From assembly GCF_040371945.1 (NCBI RefSeq), contig NZ_BAABWS010000001.1, positions 1,116,001-1,180,000 of the forward strand: a stretch of DNA of 64,000 nt. The letters are read 5' to 3'. Both the position numbers and the translations under genes were made by a program. The notes beneath the pieces were generated by a model. That model saw only the letters and a program-made list of their open reading frames with translations, did no database searches and was not told the DNA's origin. Positions 16,261 to 23,991 of this stretch are shown in pieces; position 1 is the stretch's first letter, and the number at the start of each line of letters is the position of its first letter. The stretch is from Litorivita sp040371945. GTDB taxonomy: Bacteria > Pseudomonadota > Alphaproteobacteria > Rhodobacterales > Rhodobacteraceae.

Positions 16261-16277
16261 TTTAGAACCATTCTAAA
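16261..16277. promoter_or_regulatory. Perfect Irr-type iron control element
   Basis: TTTAGAA-CCA-TTCTAAA is a flawless inverted repeat with 7-bp arms, matching the ICE/Irr-box family of alphaproteobacteria. It lies immediately upstream of a good -35 element and 57 bases before nfu. Irr control of this Fe-S gene is inferred. Confidence 0.7.
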
Positions 16278-16279
16278 CC

Positions 16280-16308
16280 TTGACACGGACCGCGCCCGAG
16301 CGCATATC
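16280..16308 (+). promoter_or_regulatory. Probable sigma70 promoter of nfu
   Basis: TTGACA at 16280-16285, a 17-bp spacer, then CATATC at 16303-16308, about 25 bases before the nfu ATG. The -35 abuts the Irr-type box. Confidence 0.6.
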
Positions 16309-16333
16309 TGAACCCAACCAGAAAGGGCGCATC

Positions 16334-16900
16334 ATGTTCATTCAAACCGAATCCACCCCGAACCCCGCCACGCTCAAATTCCTCCCCGGGCAAAGCGTTC
16401 TGGAGATGGGCACCGCCGATTTCCCCGATGCCTCCGGCGCGGCAATCTCGCCCTTGGCACAGCGTATCTTTGCGGTGGACGGGGTCGCAGGTGTGTTCTT
16501 TGGCACCGATTTCATCACCGTCACCAAATCCGAAGCCGTGGATTGGGACCATATCAAACCCGCCCTTCTCGGCGCAATCATGGAGCATTTCCAATCCGGC
16601 CAACCGGTTATGGCCTCGGATGCGGCGGCGCCCTCCTCGGGCCATGCCGAACATAGCGGCGAAGACGGCGAGATCGTGGTGCAGATCAAGGAATTGCTCG
16701 ACACCCGTGTGCGCCCCGCCGTGGCTCAAGATGGCGGCGACATCACCTTCCACGGGTTTGAACGCGGCGTTGTCTATTTGCATATGCAGGGCGCTTGCGC
16801 CGGTTGCCCCTCCTCGACGCTGACCCTCAAAATGGGCATCGAGAACCTGCTGCGCCATTATATTCCCGAAGTGACCGAAGTGCGCCCCGTCGCAGTTTGA
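16334..16900 (+). CDS. NifU-like Fe-S cluster carrier Nfu
   Basis: A 188-residue two-domain Nfu protein. The N-terminal Nfu domain starts with the hallmark MFIQTESTPNPATLKFLPG. The C-terminal NifU domain carries the cluster-binding CxxC in GACAGCPSSTLTLKMGIE, then LLRHYIPEV. It delivers [4Fe-4S] clusters to apo-proteins such as respiratory and TCA-cycle enzymes. The start at 16334 is fixed by the family N-terminus; an in-frame ATG 54 bases upstream lies inside the promoter. A perfect Irr-type palindrome upstream suggests iron-responsive expression. tsaB follows after 13 bases. Confidence 0.95.
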   Translation: MFIQTESTPNPATLKFLPGQSVLEMGTADFPDASGAAISPLAQRIFAVDGVAGVFFGTDFITVTKSEAVDWDHIKPALLGAIMEHFQSGQPVMASDAAAPSSGHAEHSGEDGEIVVQIKELLDTRVRPAVAQDGGDITFHGFERGVVYLHMQGACAGCPSSTLTLKMGIENLLRHYIPEVTEVRPVAV

Positions 16901-16913
16901 CCGGCGCATCCCT

Positions 16914-17498
16914 ATGGCATTGATCCTCGGATTTGACACATCGGCCGCGCATTGCGCGGCCGCTTTGCTTGAAGGCGACAGGCTGCTCGAAGCGCGCGCC
17001 GAACCCATGAGCCGCGGCCAAGCCGAGCGCCTGATGGGCCTGCTCGAAGAGCTGCTCGCGCGCCACGGCAAGGCATGGGCGGATCTGGACGGGATCGGCG
17101 TTGGCGTCGGGCCTGGAAACTTTACCGGCATCCGCATTTCGGTCTCGGCGGCGCGGGGCTTGGCCTTGGCGCTGCCCAAGGCCCCAGCGATCGGCGTGTC
17201 GACCTTTGCGGCCATCGCCTTTGACGCGCCCGGCGCCATCGCCGCCGTTCCCGCCCCCCGCGACCAGCTTTACACCAATGCCGATCCCGCCGCGCCCGCC
17301 CTGTTGCCGCGCGACAAGGCCGAAGCCCTTGGCCCTCTGGCCCTGCCGCCCGAGGCCGCAACACTCGCCGAAAACATCGCCCGCGTGGCCGCCGCGCGCC
17401 TCGCCGTCTCGCGCGAGCATCCCGCCCCCGCGCCGCTTTATATCCGCGCCGCCGATGCCGCCCCGCCGCGCGACCCCGCGCCGGTGATTTTACCGTGA
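16914..17498 (+). CDS. tsaB: tRNA threonylcarbamoyladenosine biosynthesis protein TsaB
   Basis: A 194-residue TsaB, the non-catalytic partner of TsaD in making t6A37 in ANN-decoding tRNAs. It shows the ASKHA-fold N-terminus LILGFDTSAAHCAAALLEGD and the GVGVGPGNFTGIRISVSAARGLALAL segment typical of TsaB. At 194 residues it is shorter than E. coli TsaB (231), as in many alphaproteobacteria. It overlaps the next gene by 4 bases (GTGA), so the two are translationally coupled. Confidence 0.93.
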   Translation: MALILGFDTSAAHCAAALLEGDRLLEARAEPMSRGQAERLMGLLEELLARHGKAWADLDGIGVGVGPGNFTGIRISVSAARGLALALPKAPAIGVSTFAAIAFDAPGAIAAVPAPRDQLYTNADPAAPALLPRDKAEALGPLALPPEAATLAENIARVAAARLAVSREHPAPAPLYIRAADAAPPRDPAPVILP

Positions 17499-17932
17499 CC
17501 GAGGGCCTGCCCGACAGGCTCGCGGTAATCCATGCGGCCGCCTTTATCCATGACCGCCCGTGGAGCGCAAAGGAACTGGCCGCGCTGATGGCCTCGCCGC
17601 ATGTTTTTGCTTGCGCCCTGCCCAATAGCTCCGCTCCGCACGCTTTTGCCCTTGGCCGCGTTGTGGCGGGCGAGGCAGAGCTTTTGACGATTGCCTGCGC
17701 TTCGGCGCATCAAGGCCAGGGCTTTGGCCGCGCCGCGCTGCAAGCCTTTGAAGCCGAAGCGCGCCTGCGCGCCGCCGATCAGGCCTTTTTGGACGTCGCC
17801 GATGACAACGCCCCCGCCCGCGGGCTTTATCAGCGCGCCGGATATATCGAAACCGGACGCCGCAAGGCCTACTACCGGCGCAAAGGGCGCGCCGATGCAG
17901 ATGCCTGCCTGATGGTTAAGCAGTTGGCCTAA
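17495..17932 (+). CDS. RimI-like GNAT N-acetyltransferase
   Basis: A 145-residue GNAT protein starting at a GTG that overlaps the tsaB stop (GTGA). The acetyl-CoA loop HQGQGFGRAALQAFEAEAR is clear, followed by FLDVADDNAPARGLYQRAGY, the usual strand and Tyr-bearing segment. The position after tsaB is the classic place for rimI, the ribosomal protein S18 alanine acetyltransferase, which supports that assignment. RimI proteins also acetylate other N-termini, so specificity is unproven. Confidence 0.85.
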   Translation: MTEGLPDRLAVIHAAAFIHDRPWSAKELAALMASPHVFACALPNSSAPHAFALGRVVAGEAELLTIACASAHQGQGFGRAALQAFEAEARLRAADQAFLDVADDNAPARGLYQRAGYIETGRRKAYYRRKGRADADACLMVKQLA

Positions 17933-17983
17933 GGTCAAAGACGCGAAATCGCGCCCCCAGTTGTCCAAATGGTCAGAAACCGG

Positions 17984-18012
17984 TTGACGCCTTATCGCGC
18001 CTGCGGCCTAAT
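17984..18012 (+). promoter_or_regulatory. Probable promoter of the BMP transporter operon
   Basis: TTGACG at 17984-17989, a 17-bp spacer, then CCTAAT at 18007-18012, about 125 bases before the substrate-binding-protein start. Good element spacing, but a long leader. Confidence 0.45.
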
Positions 18013-18137
18013 CCGGTGCAGGATCACGACGATCTGCGCGTATGCTGGGGGGCTGCGCCCGCCGCGCGCGGGCCGCGATCCCTCCTTGTAAACCGTTTGC
18101 CCCGCAAAGAGGGCGTGACATGACTGGGAGACACTCC

Positions 18138-19127
18138 ATGACCTTTATGAAATCTATTCTGAGCGCCGCTGCCGCGACCGCGCTCTGCGCAGGAGCCGCA
18201 TTGGCCGAACCGGCGCTGATCTTTGACCTTGGCGGGAAATTCGACAAATCCTTCAACGAGGCTGCCTTTAGCGGCGCAGAGCGTTGGGCCAAGGAAACCG
18301 GCGGCACCTTTCGCGAGATCGAGTTGAAATCCGAAGCCCAGCGTGAACAGGCCCTGCGCCGTTTCGCCGAAGCCGGCGCCAATCCGATCGTCATGACCGG
18401 TTTTGCCTTTGGCAACGTCTTGGGCGAAGTGGCCCCCGATTACCCCGACACCAAATTCGCGATCATCGACATGGTCGTGGATGCGCCCAACGTGCGCTCG
18501 GTGGTCTTCAACGAGCACGAAGGTTCCTACCTTGTTGGCATGATGGCGGCCAAAGCGTCGAAATCGGGCACCGTGGGCTTTGTCGGCGGCATGGATATCC
18601 CGCTGATCCGCAAATTCGCCTGCGGCTATGTGCAGGGCGTCAAAGCCGTGAACCCCGATGCCAAAATCATCCAGAACATGACCGGCACCACCCCCGCCGC
18701 ATGGAATGACCCCGTCAAAGGCTCCGAGTTGACCAAAGCACAGATCAGCCAAGGCGCCGATGTGGTCTATGCGGCCGCTGGCGGCACCGGCGTGGGCATT
18801 TTGCAAACCGCAGCCGATGAGGGCATCCTCTCGGTCGGCGTCGACAGCAACCAAAACTACATGCACCCCGGCAAGGTTCTGACCTCGATGCTCAAGCGCG
18901 TCGACAACGCGGTCTATGATGCGATGAAGGCGGGCACCGATCTGGAAACCGGTTTCAACGTGATGGGCGTCGCCAATGGCGGCATCGACTATGCGCTGGA
19001 CGAGCATAACGCGTCGCTGGTTGATGACGAAATGGCCGCAATGGTTGACGGCGCGAAGGCCAAAATCGCCAGTGGTGAAATCGTGGTCCACGATTACATG
19101 TCCGACAGCACCTGCCCGGTCGAGTAA
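18138..19127 (+). CDS. BMP family ABC transporter substrate-binding protein
   Basis: A 329-residue periplasmic binding protein of the basic membrane protein (BMP/PnrA) family. The signal peptide (MTFMKSILSAAAATALCAGAA, cleavage after LAE-type residues) has no lipobox. The mature part begins ALIFDLGGKFDKSFNEAAFSG, with the family DKSFNE motif. BMP proteins bind nucleosides or purine-like ligands for the ABC system encoded downstream. The start at 18138 follows a GGGAGACACTCC leader; the earlier in-frame ATGs lack a signal peptide at the right place. A stem-loop at 19135-19164 follows and may limit read-through into the transporter genes. Confidence 0.92.
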   Translation: MTFMKSILSAAAATALCAGAALAEPALIFDLGGKFDKSFNEAAFSGAERWAKETGGTFREIELKSEAQREQALRRFAEAGANPIVMTGFAFGNVLGEVAPDYPDTKFAIIDMVVDAPNVRSVVFNEHEGSYLVGMMAAKASKSGTVGFVGGMDIPLIRKFACGYVQGVKAVNPDAKIIQNMTGTTPAAWNDPVKGSELTKAQISQGADVVYAAAGGTGVGILQTAADEGILSVGVDSNQNYMHPGKVLTSMLKRVDNAVYDAMKAGTDLETGFNVMGVANGGIDYALDEHNASLVDDEMAAMVDGAKAKIASGEIVVHDYMSDSTCPVE

Positions 19128-19134
19128 GTAAAGG

Positions 19135-19164
19135 TGCCCTGAACCGTTGGTTCGGCTCAGGGCA
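19135..19164 (+). other. Intercistronic hairpin after the binding-protein gene
   Basis: TGCCCTGA (19135-19142) pairs perfectly with TCAGGGCA (19157-19164), with an inner AACC/GGTT stem, 7 bases after the stop. No U-tract follows. This fits an attenuating or 3'-protecting hairpin that keeps the binding-protein message more abundant than the downstream genes. Confidence 0.6.
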
Positions 19165-19170
19165 AACCAC

Positions 19171-19554
19171 ATGCAACGATTAATCTTCATATTTGTCTCA
19201 GGCCTGCTTCCGCTCATCGCTTCAATTCTGCATGCTGAGCACGAAGCGAACCAGTTGAGTTTCGTGTGCCAATGGACAGCCGCGGAAAACCGCGAATATG
19301 AAATCACGATCAACGTGGACCTAACTGCGAAAGTGGCGGATCGTTCAGACGACCCATCCGCCTCCTATTCGGTAATCAAATCTAGCAGCGATGGTATTTG
19401 GCTATTAGTCAACGGTACCAACGAGCGCGTCGCAGTGGTGCAAACCATCGAGCGCTCTTCAGTTGGCGGAACGTGGACCGACACGTGGTTGATCAATGAT
19501 GGGGCAGGCTCCCCCACTAGGGGTGGGTATTGCGTGGAGAAAGATGTTGACTAA
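19171..19554 (+). CDS. Hypothetical secreted protein inside the ABC transporter operon
   Basis: Not recognised. It is a 127-residue protein with a plausible signal peptide (MQRLIFIFVSGLLPLIASIL, then HAEH). A beta-rich mature part has two cysteines (FVC near 32 and GYCVEKDVD at the end) that could form a disulfide. Base and codon use are unlike its neighbours: it is clearly less GC-rich and uses TTA, CGA, AAT and TCA codons that the rest of the operon avoids. That suggests recent acquisition. It sits between the binding-protein gene and the ATPase gene, and its last 11 bases overlap the ATPase start. No strong ribosome site is visible. Confidence 0.6.
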   Translation: MQRLIFIFVSGLLPLIASILHAEHEANQLSFVCQWTAAENREYEITINVDLTAKVADRSDDPSASYSVIKSSSDGIWLLVNGTNERVAVVQTIERSSVGGTWTDTWLINDGAGSPTRGGYCVEKDVD

Positions 19555-21160
19555 TTCACCTGCGATCGAACTCAAAGGCATTTCCAAGGCCTTCGGGCCG
19601 GTACAGGCCAATAAAGACATCTCCATTCGCGTCATGCCTGGTACGATCCACGGCATTATCGGCGAAAACGGCGCGGGCAAATCCACGCTGATGTCGATCC
19701 TTTACGGCTTCTACAAAGCCGACGCGGGCGAGATTTATATCGCGGGCCACAAAACCCGCATCCCCGACAGCCAAGCCGCCATCGCGGCGGGCATCGGCAT
19801 GGTGTTCCAGCATTTCAAACTGGTCGAAAATTTCACGGTTCTCGAAAACGTCATCCTTGGCGCCGAAGACGGGCGGCTTTTGCGCCCCAGCCTCGCCAAA
19901 GCGCGGCGCGAATTGCAATCTTTGGCCTCCGAATACGGTTTGGAGGTCGATCCCGACGCCTTGATCGAAGAGATCGGCGTTGGCATGCAGCAGCGTGTCG
20001 AGATCCTCAAGGCGCTCTACCGGCGCGCCGATATCTTGATCCTTGACGAACCGACGGGCGTTTTGACCCCTGCCGAGGCGGACCAGTTGTTTCGCATCCT
20101 CGACCGGCTGCGCTCGGAAGGCAAAACCATCATCCTGATCACCCACAAGCTGCGCGAGATTATGGAGATCACCGATACGGTCTCGGTCATGCGGCGCGGC
20201 GAAATGACCGCCACGGTCACGACCTCCGAAACCTCGCCAGAGCAGTTGGCGGAATTGATGGTCGGGCGTAAGGTTTTGCTTCAAATCGAAAAAACCGATG
20301 CAACCCCGGGCGAGACGGTCTTGGAAATCCGCGGGCTGCGGGTCATTGATGCCGACGGGATCGAGCGGCTGCGCAGCATCGATCTGGAGCTGCGGGCCGG
20401 AGAGGTGCTCGGCATCGCGGGGGTGGCGGGCAACGGTCAATCGGCGCTTCTCGAAGTGCTCGGCGGGATGCAAACCGCGACCGGATCGGTGCGCATGAAG
20501 GGCCAAGAGCTTGACCTGACGGGGCGCCATTCGGACGGTCGTTCGCGCCGTGCGCGCGGCATCGCCCATGTCCCCGAAGACCGCCAGAGCGAAGGTCTGA
20601 TCATGGAGTTCGCCGCTTGGGAAAATACGGTGTTCGGCTATCACCGCGACCCCAAATGGGCGCGCGGACCGTTTATGAACAACGCCGCCATCATCGACGA
20701 AGCCCAAGCCAAGATGGACCGTTTCGACGTGCGCCCGCCCAATCCGAAACTGGCGGCCAAAAACTTTTCCGGTGGCAATCAGCAAAAGATCGTCGTCGCC
20801 CGCGAGATCGAACAATCCCCCGACATTTTGCTCATCGGGCAACCGACGCGCGGCGTCGATATCGGCGCGATCGAGTTCATCCACAACCAGATCATCGCCC
20901 TGCGCGACGCGGGCAAGGCGGTGCTTTTGGTCTCGGTCGAGCTGGATGAAATCATGGCGCTTTCGGACCGGATTGCCGTCATGTGCGACGGGCAGATCAT
21001 GGGCCACGGCCCCGCCGCCAGCGCCGATCATATCGGTTTGGGCTGCCTCATGGCGGGGATGGGCGGCGAAGACACGCAGCGGATGCAGGGCTGGCACATC
21101 TCGCAGGCCGCCAAAGCCGAGCCCGCCGCCAATGCCCCCCAAGCAGCAGGGAACCGGTAG
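19544..21160 (+). CDS. ABC transporter ATP-binding protein (nucleoside/sugar-type, double NBD)
   Basis: A 538-residue protein with two fused nucleotide-binding domains, as in the BMP/CUT2 families. NBD1 has Walker A GENGAGKSTL and Walker B DILILDEPTGVLTP. NBD2 has the degenerate Walker A GVAGNGQSALLEVL that is normal for this family, and the signature FSGGNQQKIVVAREI. It powers import of the BMP ligand, probably nucleosides. I start at 19544, after GTGGAGAAAG; this overlaps the preceding orphan gene. The upstream in-frame ATG adds 16 residues without a ribosome site. It abuts the first permease gene (stop 21160, next start 21161). Confidence 0.92.
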   Translation: MLTNSPAIELKGISKAFGPVQANKDISIRVMPGTIHGIIGENGAGKSTLMSILYGFYKADAGEIYIAGHKTRIPDSQAAIAAGIGMVFQHFKLVENFTVLENVILGAEDGRLLRPSLAKARRELQSLASEYGLEVDPDALIEEIGVGMQQRVEILKALYRRADILILDEPTGVLTPAEADQLFRILDRLRSEGKTIILITHKLREIMEITDTVSVMRRGEMTATVTTSETSPEQLAELMVGRKVLLQIEKTDATPGETVLEIRGLRVIDADGIERLRSIDLELRAGEVLGIAGVAGNGQSALLEVLGGMQTATGSVRMKGQELDLTGRHSDGRSRRARGIAHVPEDRQSEGLIMEFAAWENTVFGYHRDPKWARGPFMNNAAIIDEAQAKMDRFDVRPPNPKLAAKNFSGGNQQKIVVAREIEQSPDILLIGQPTRGVDIGAIEFIHNQIIALRDAGKAVLLVSVELDEIMALSDRIAVMCDGQIMGHGPAASADHIGLGCLMAGMGGEDTQRMQGWHISQAAKAEPAANAPQAAGNR

Positions 21161-22258
21161 ATGCAAAAAATGCCACAATGGGCCGATGTGATCCTCGTCC
21201 CGCTGATCTCGCTGATCTTGGCCGGAACTCTATCGGCGCTGGTGATCCTTGCCATCGGCGAAAATCCCGTCGAGGCCGTCAAAATCATGGTGCAGGGCGC
21301 TTTTGGCTCGACCAATGGCTGGGGCTATACGCTCTATTACACCACCAGTTTTATCTTCACGGGGCTGGCCGTCGCCGTGGCCTTTCACGCCGCGATGTTC
21401 AATATCGGCGGCGAGGGCCAAGCGATGATCGGCGGGCTTGGCGCGGCGCTGGTGTGCCTTTATGTGCCCTTCCCGCATTGGACCCTCGCGCTGCTCGGCG
21501 GCTTTGGCGCGGCGCTGCTTTTTGGTGCGGCTTGGGCGCTGATCCCCGCCTATTTGCAGGCCAAGCGCGGCAGCCACATCGTGATCACCACGATCATGTT
21601 CAACTTTATCGCCGCCGCACTGCTCAATTATGTTTTGGTGAATATCCTGCGGCCCCAAGGGGTTATGGACCCGTCCACCGCCAAATTCCCTGAAGCCACG
21701 CATTTGCCGACGCTGCATGACATGCTGTTGCCTTTGGGGATCAATTTCTCCAAATCCGCGCCCGCGAATGTCTCTCTCATCGTGGCGCTTTTGGCCTGTG
21801 TCTTTGTTTGGGCGCTGATCTGGCGCACGCGGCTGGGCTATGAGATCCGCGCCTTGGGCCATTCGGAAAGCGGCGCGACCTATGCGGGGATTTCCGCGCC
21901 CAAAGTGGCAATCATCGCGGTGCTGATCTCGGGCGCATTGGCGGGCGGCATGGCGATCAATAACGTCATGGGCGAGGCCGAACGCCTCGTGATGAACGCC
22001 GTGGAAGGCGCGGGGTTCATCGGCATCGCCGTGGCGCTGATGGGGCGCAACCACCCCTTCGGCGTGCTGCTCGCCGCATTGCTCTTCGGCTTTCTCTACC
22101 AAGGCGGCGCGGAACTGGCGCTTTGGACCAACATCCCCTCCGAACTCATCGTCGTGATCCAAGCCTTGGTGATCCTCTTCACCGGCGCGCTCGACAATAT
22201 GGTGCGCATGCCGCTGGAGCGTTTGTTCCTCGCGGTGCGCCGCAAGGAGGGCGCGTGA
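21161..22258 (+). CDS. ABC transporter permease (BMP/nucleoside-type, first subunit)
   Basis: A 365-residue polytopic inner-membrane protein of the branched-chain/ribose/nucleoside permease family. It has the region FTGLAVAVAFHAAMFNIGGE and GYEIRALGHSESGATYAGIS, the usual coupling-loop motif that contacts the ATPase. It begins directly at the ATPase stop codon and overlaps the next gene by one base (TGATG). With the second permease it should form the heterodimeric channel. The longer size (about 365) compared with the partner is typical of the BmpC/NupP-like subunit. Confidence 0.92.
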   Translation: MQKMPQWADVILVPLISLILAGTLSALVILAIGENPVEAVKIMVQGAFGSTNGWGYTLYYTTSFIFTGLAVAVAFHAAMFNIGGEGQAMIGGLGAALVCLYVPFPHWTLALLGGFGAALLFGAAWALIPAYLQAKRGSHIVITTIMFNFIAAALLNYVLVNILRPQGVMDPSTAKFPEATHLPTLHDMLLPLGINFSKSAPANVSLIVALLACVFVWALIWRTRLGYEIRALGHSESGATYAGISAPKVAIIAVLISGALAGGMAINNVMGEAERLVMNAVEGAGFIGIAVALMGRNHPFGVLLAALLFGFLYQGGAELALWTNIPSELIVVIQALVILFTGALDNMVRMPLERLFLAVRRKEGA

Positions 22259-22887
22259 TGGGCGAGTATCTGCCGCAACTGCTCTTGGCGTGGTCGATCC
22301 AATGGACTGGCGTCCTCTCCCCCGGACCGGGGGTGATGTTGATCCTCGGCGTGGCAACGACGCGCGGGCGCGGCGCGGCGCTGACCACCGCGCTTGGCAT
22401 CGGAGTTGGCGCCATCGTTTTGGCCCTGGCCACCGTGCTCGGGCTGGCGGCGCTTCTGGCCAAAACCGCTGGCCTGATGATCGCCGTCAAATTCCTTGGC
22501 GCGGGATATCTGCTTTGGATGGCTTACGGCGCCTTCAAAAAAGCCGCCCGCCCGCCGCAAATCAAAGCCGCCGACGCCCCGCACGCGCGCAGCGCGCGCG
22601 CCGATGCTCTGGCGGGTTTCTTGATGCAAATTTCCAACCCCAAGGCCTTGCTCTTTTGGGTCGCCATTGCGGCGCTTGGCGGGATCGGCGGCGCGCCGCT
22701 GCATGTGATCGCGCTTTTTGTCGCCGGAGCCTTTGTCAATTCGGTCTTGGGGCACGGGCTTTGGGCCGTGCTGCTGTCTTCGGCGCCGATCCGCGCCGGA
22801 TACGCCCGCGCGCGCCGCCCCGTCGAGGCGCTCTTGGGCCTGTTTTTCCTCGGCTTTGCGGTCAAACTCGCGACAACAAAGGTGTGA
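22258..22887 (+). CDS. LysE/RhtB family exporter
   Basis: A 209-residue polytopic protein with the LysE-family start: WSIQWTGVLSPGPGVMLILG contains the conserved SPGP motif. The mid-part FLGAGYLLWMAYGAFKKA and FLMQISNPKALLFWVAI are also characteristic. LysE proteins export amino acids or related small molecules using the proton gradient. Its ATG overlaps the stop of the first permease gene, so it is translated inside the ABC operon, between the two permease subunits. That position is unusual. The exported compound is unknown. Confidence 0.9.
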   Translation: MGEYLPQLLLAWSIQWTGVLSPGPGVMLILGVATTRGRGAALTTALGIGVGAIVLALATVLGLAALLAKTAGLMIAVKFLGAGYLLWMAYGAFKKAARPPQIKAADAPHARSARADALAGFLMQISNPKALLFWVAIAALGGIGGAPLHVIALFVAGAFVNSVLGHGLWAVLLSSAPIRAGYARARRPVEALLGLFFLGFAVKLATTKV

Positions 22888-22894
22888 TGTAGAG

Positions 22895-23902
22895 ATGGAC
22901 TATCTGACGATCTTGCAAGTGCTCGACAGCAGCATCCGCCTTGCAACGCCCCTGCTTTTGGCCTGTCTTGCGGGGCTGTTTTCCGAGCGCGCAGGCATTT
23001 TCGACATCGGGCTGGAGGGCAAAATGCTCGCCGCCGCATTTTTCTCGGCGGCCATTGCCTTTATGACCGGCTCGGTCTGGCTCGGCCTCTTGGCGGGGGT
23101 CGCCGCCTCCATGGCGCTTTCGGCGTTGCACGGCATCGCCTCGATCACCTTTCGCGGCAATCAACTGATCTCCGGCGTGGCGATCAATTTCCTTGCCTCG
23201 GGCCTCACGGTTCTCATCGCCCAAGCATGGTTTCGCCAAGGCGGGCGCACGCCGTCGCTGATCGGCGGCGCGCGGTTCGAGCAGATCACCCTGCCCTTCG
23301 CCATCGGCCCGGATGAGGCCAAAGCCGCCGCGCGCCCCCTATCGGACCTGATCGCCGAGGCTGGCCCGCTGCAACAGGTTTATTCCGAAGTGATCTCGGG
23401 GCAGACGATCCTCGTCTATCTCGCGCTGGCCTGTGTGCCCGCAACGTGGTGGCTGCTCTATCGCACGCGCTTCGGCCTGCGCCTGCGCGCCGTGGGCGAG
23501 AACCCTGCCGCCGTCGATACGGCGGGGGTTTCGGTGATCGGCCTGCGCTTTGCCGCTGTGGCGATCTGCGGCGTGCTGTGCGGCATTGCGGGGGGCTATC
23601 TGGCGACCGCCTTGCAAGCCGGATTTGTCAAAGAGATGAGCGCAGGGCGCGGATTCATCGCCCTCGCGGCGCTGATTTTTGCGAAATGGCGGCCGTGGTA
23701 TGCGCTTGGTGCCACTTTGCTCTTTGGCCTGCTCCAAGCCATCGCGCTGCGCTTCCAAAGCATCGAGCTTGCGGGCATCCCTCTGCCGGTGCAATTCATG
23801 GACGCGCTGCCCTATATCTTGACGGTGGTGATCCTCGCGGGCTTCGTCGGCAAAGCCATCCCGCCACGCGCCGGCGGTGAACCTTACATCAAGGAACGAT
23901 AG
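22895..23902 (+). CDS. ABC transporter permease (BMP/nucleoside-type, second subunit)
   Basis: A 335-residue permease, the partner of the subunit encoded at 21161. It shows LACLAGLFSERAGIFDIGLEGKM, the typical conserved N-terminal FDIGLEG region, and RTRFGLRLRAVGENPAAVDT, the coupling loop. Later helices include GYLATALQAGFVKEMSAGRGFIALAALIF. I start at 22895, 7 bases after lysE, with an AGAG ribosome site. The frame is open further upstream, but that overlaps lysE and has no family similarity. It ends the transporter operon; no enzyme gene for the imported ligand follows. Confidence 0.92.
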   Translation: MDYLTILQVLDSSIRLATPLLLACLAGLFSERAGIFDIGLEGKMLAAAFFSAAIAFMTGSVWLGLLAGVAASMALSALHGIASITFRGNQLISGVAINFLASGLTVLIAQAWFRQGGRTPSLIGGARFEQITLPFAIGPDEAKAAARPLSDLIAEAGPLQQVYSEVISGQTILVYLALACVPATWWLLYRTRFGLRLRAVGENPAAVDTAGVSVIGLRFAAVAICGVLCGIAGGYLATALQAGFVKEMSAGRGFIALAALIFAKWRPWYALGATLLFGLLQAIALRFQSIELAGIPLPVQFMDALPYILTVVILAGFVGKAIPPRAGGEPYIKER

Positions 23903-23991
23903 GCTAGACTGCCCCGCGCGCTGCGGCCTTTTTTCGCGCCAAACATCGCAGGCCGATTGCTTTTTGCTGCGCTGCCGCGTTAGGAGTGGAT

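Noticed and set aside
20400..20470. Degenerate second Walker A (GVAGNGQS) in the ABC ATPase as a disabling mutation
   Set aside because: This degenerate form is normal in the second domain of the sugar/nucleoside-type double ATPases.
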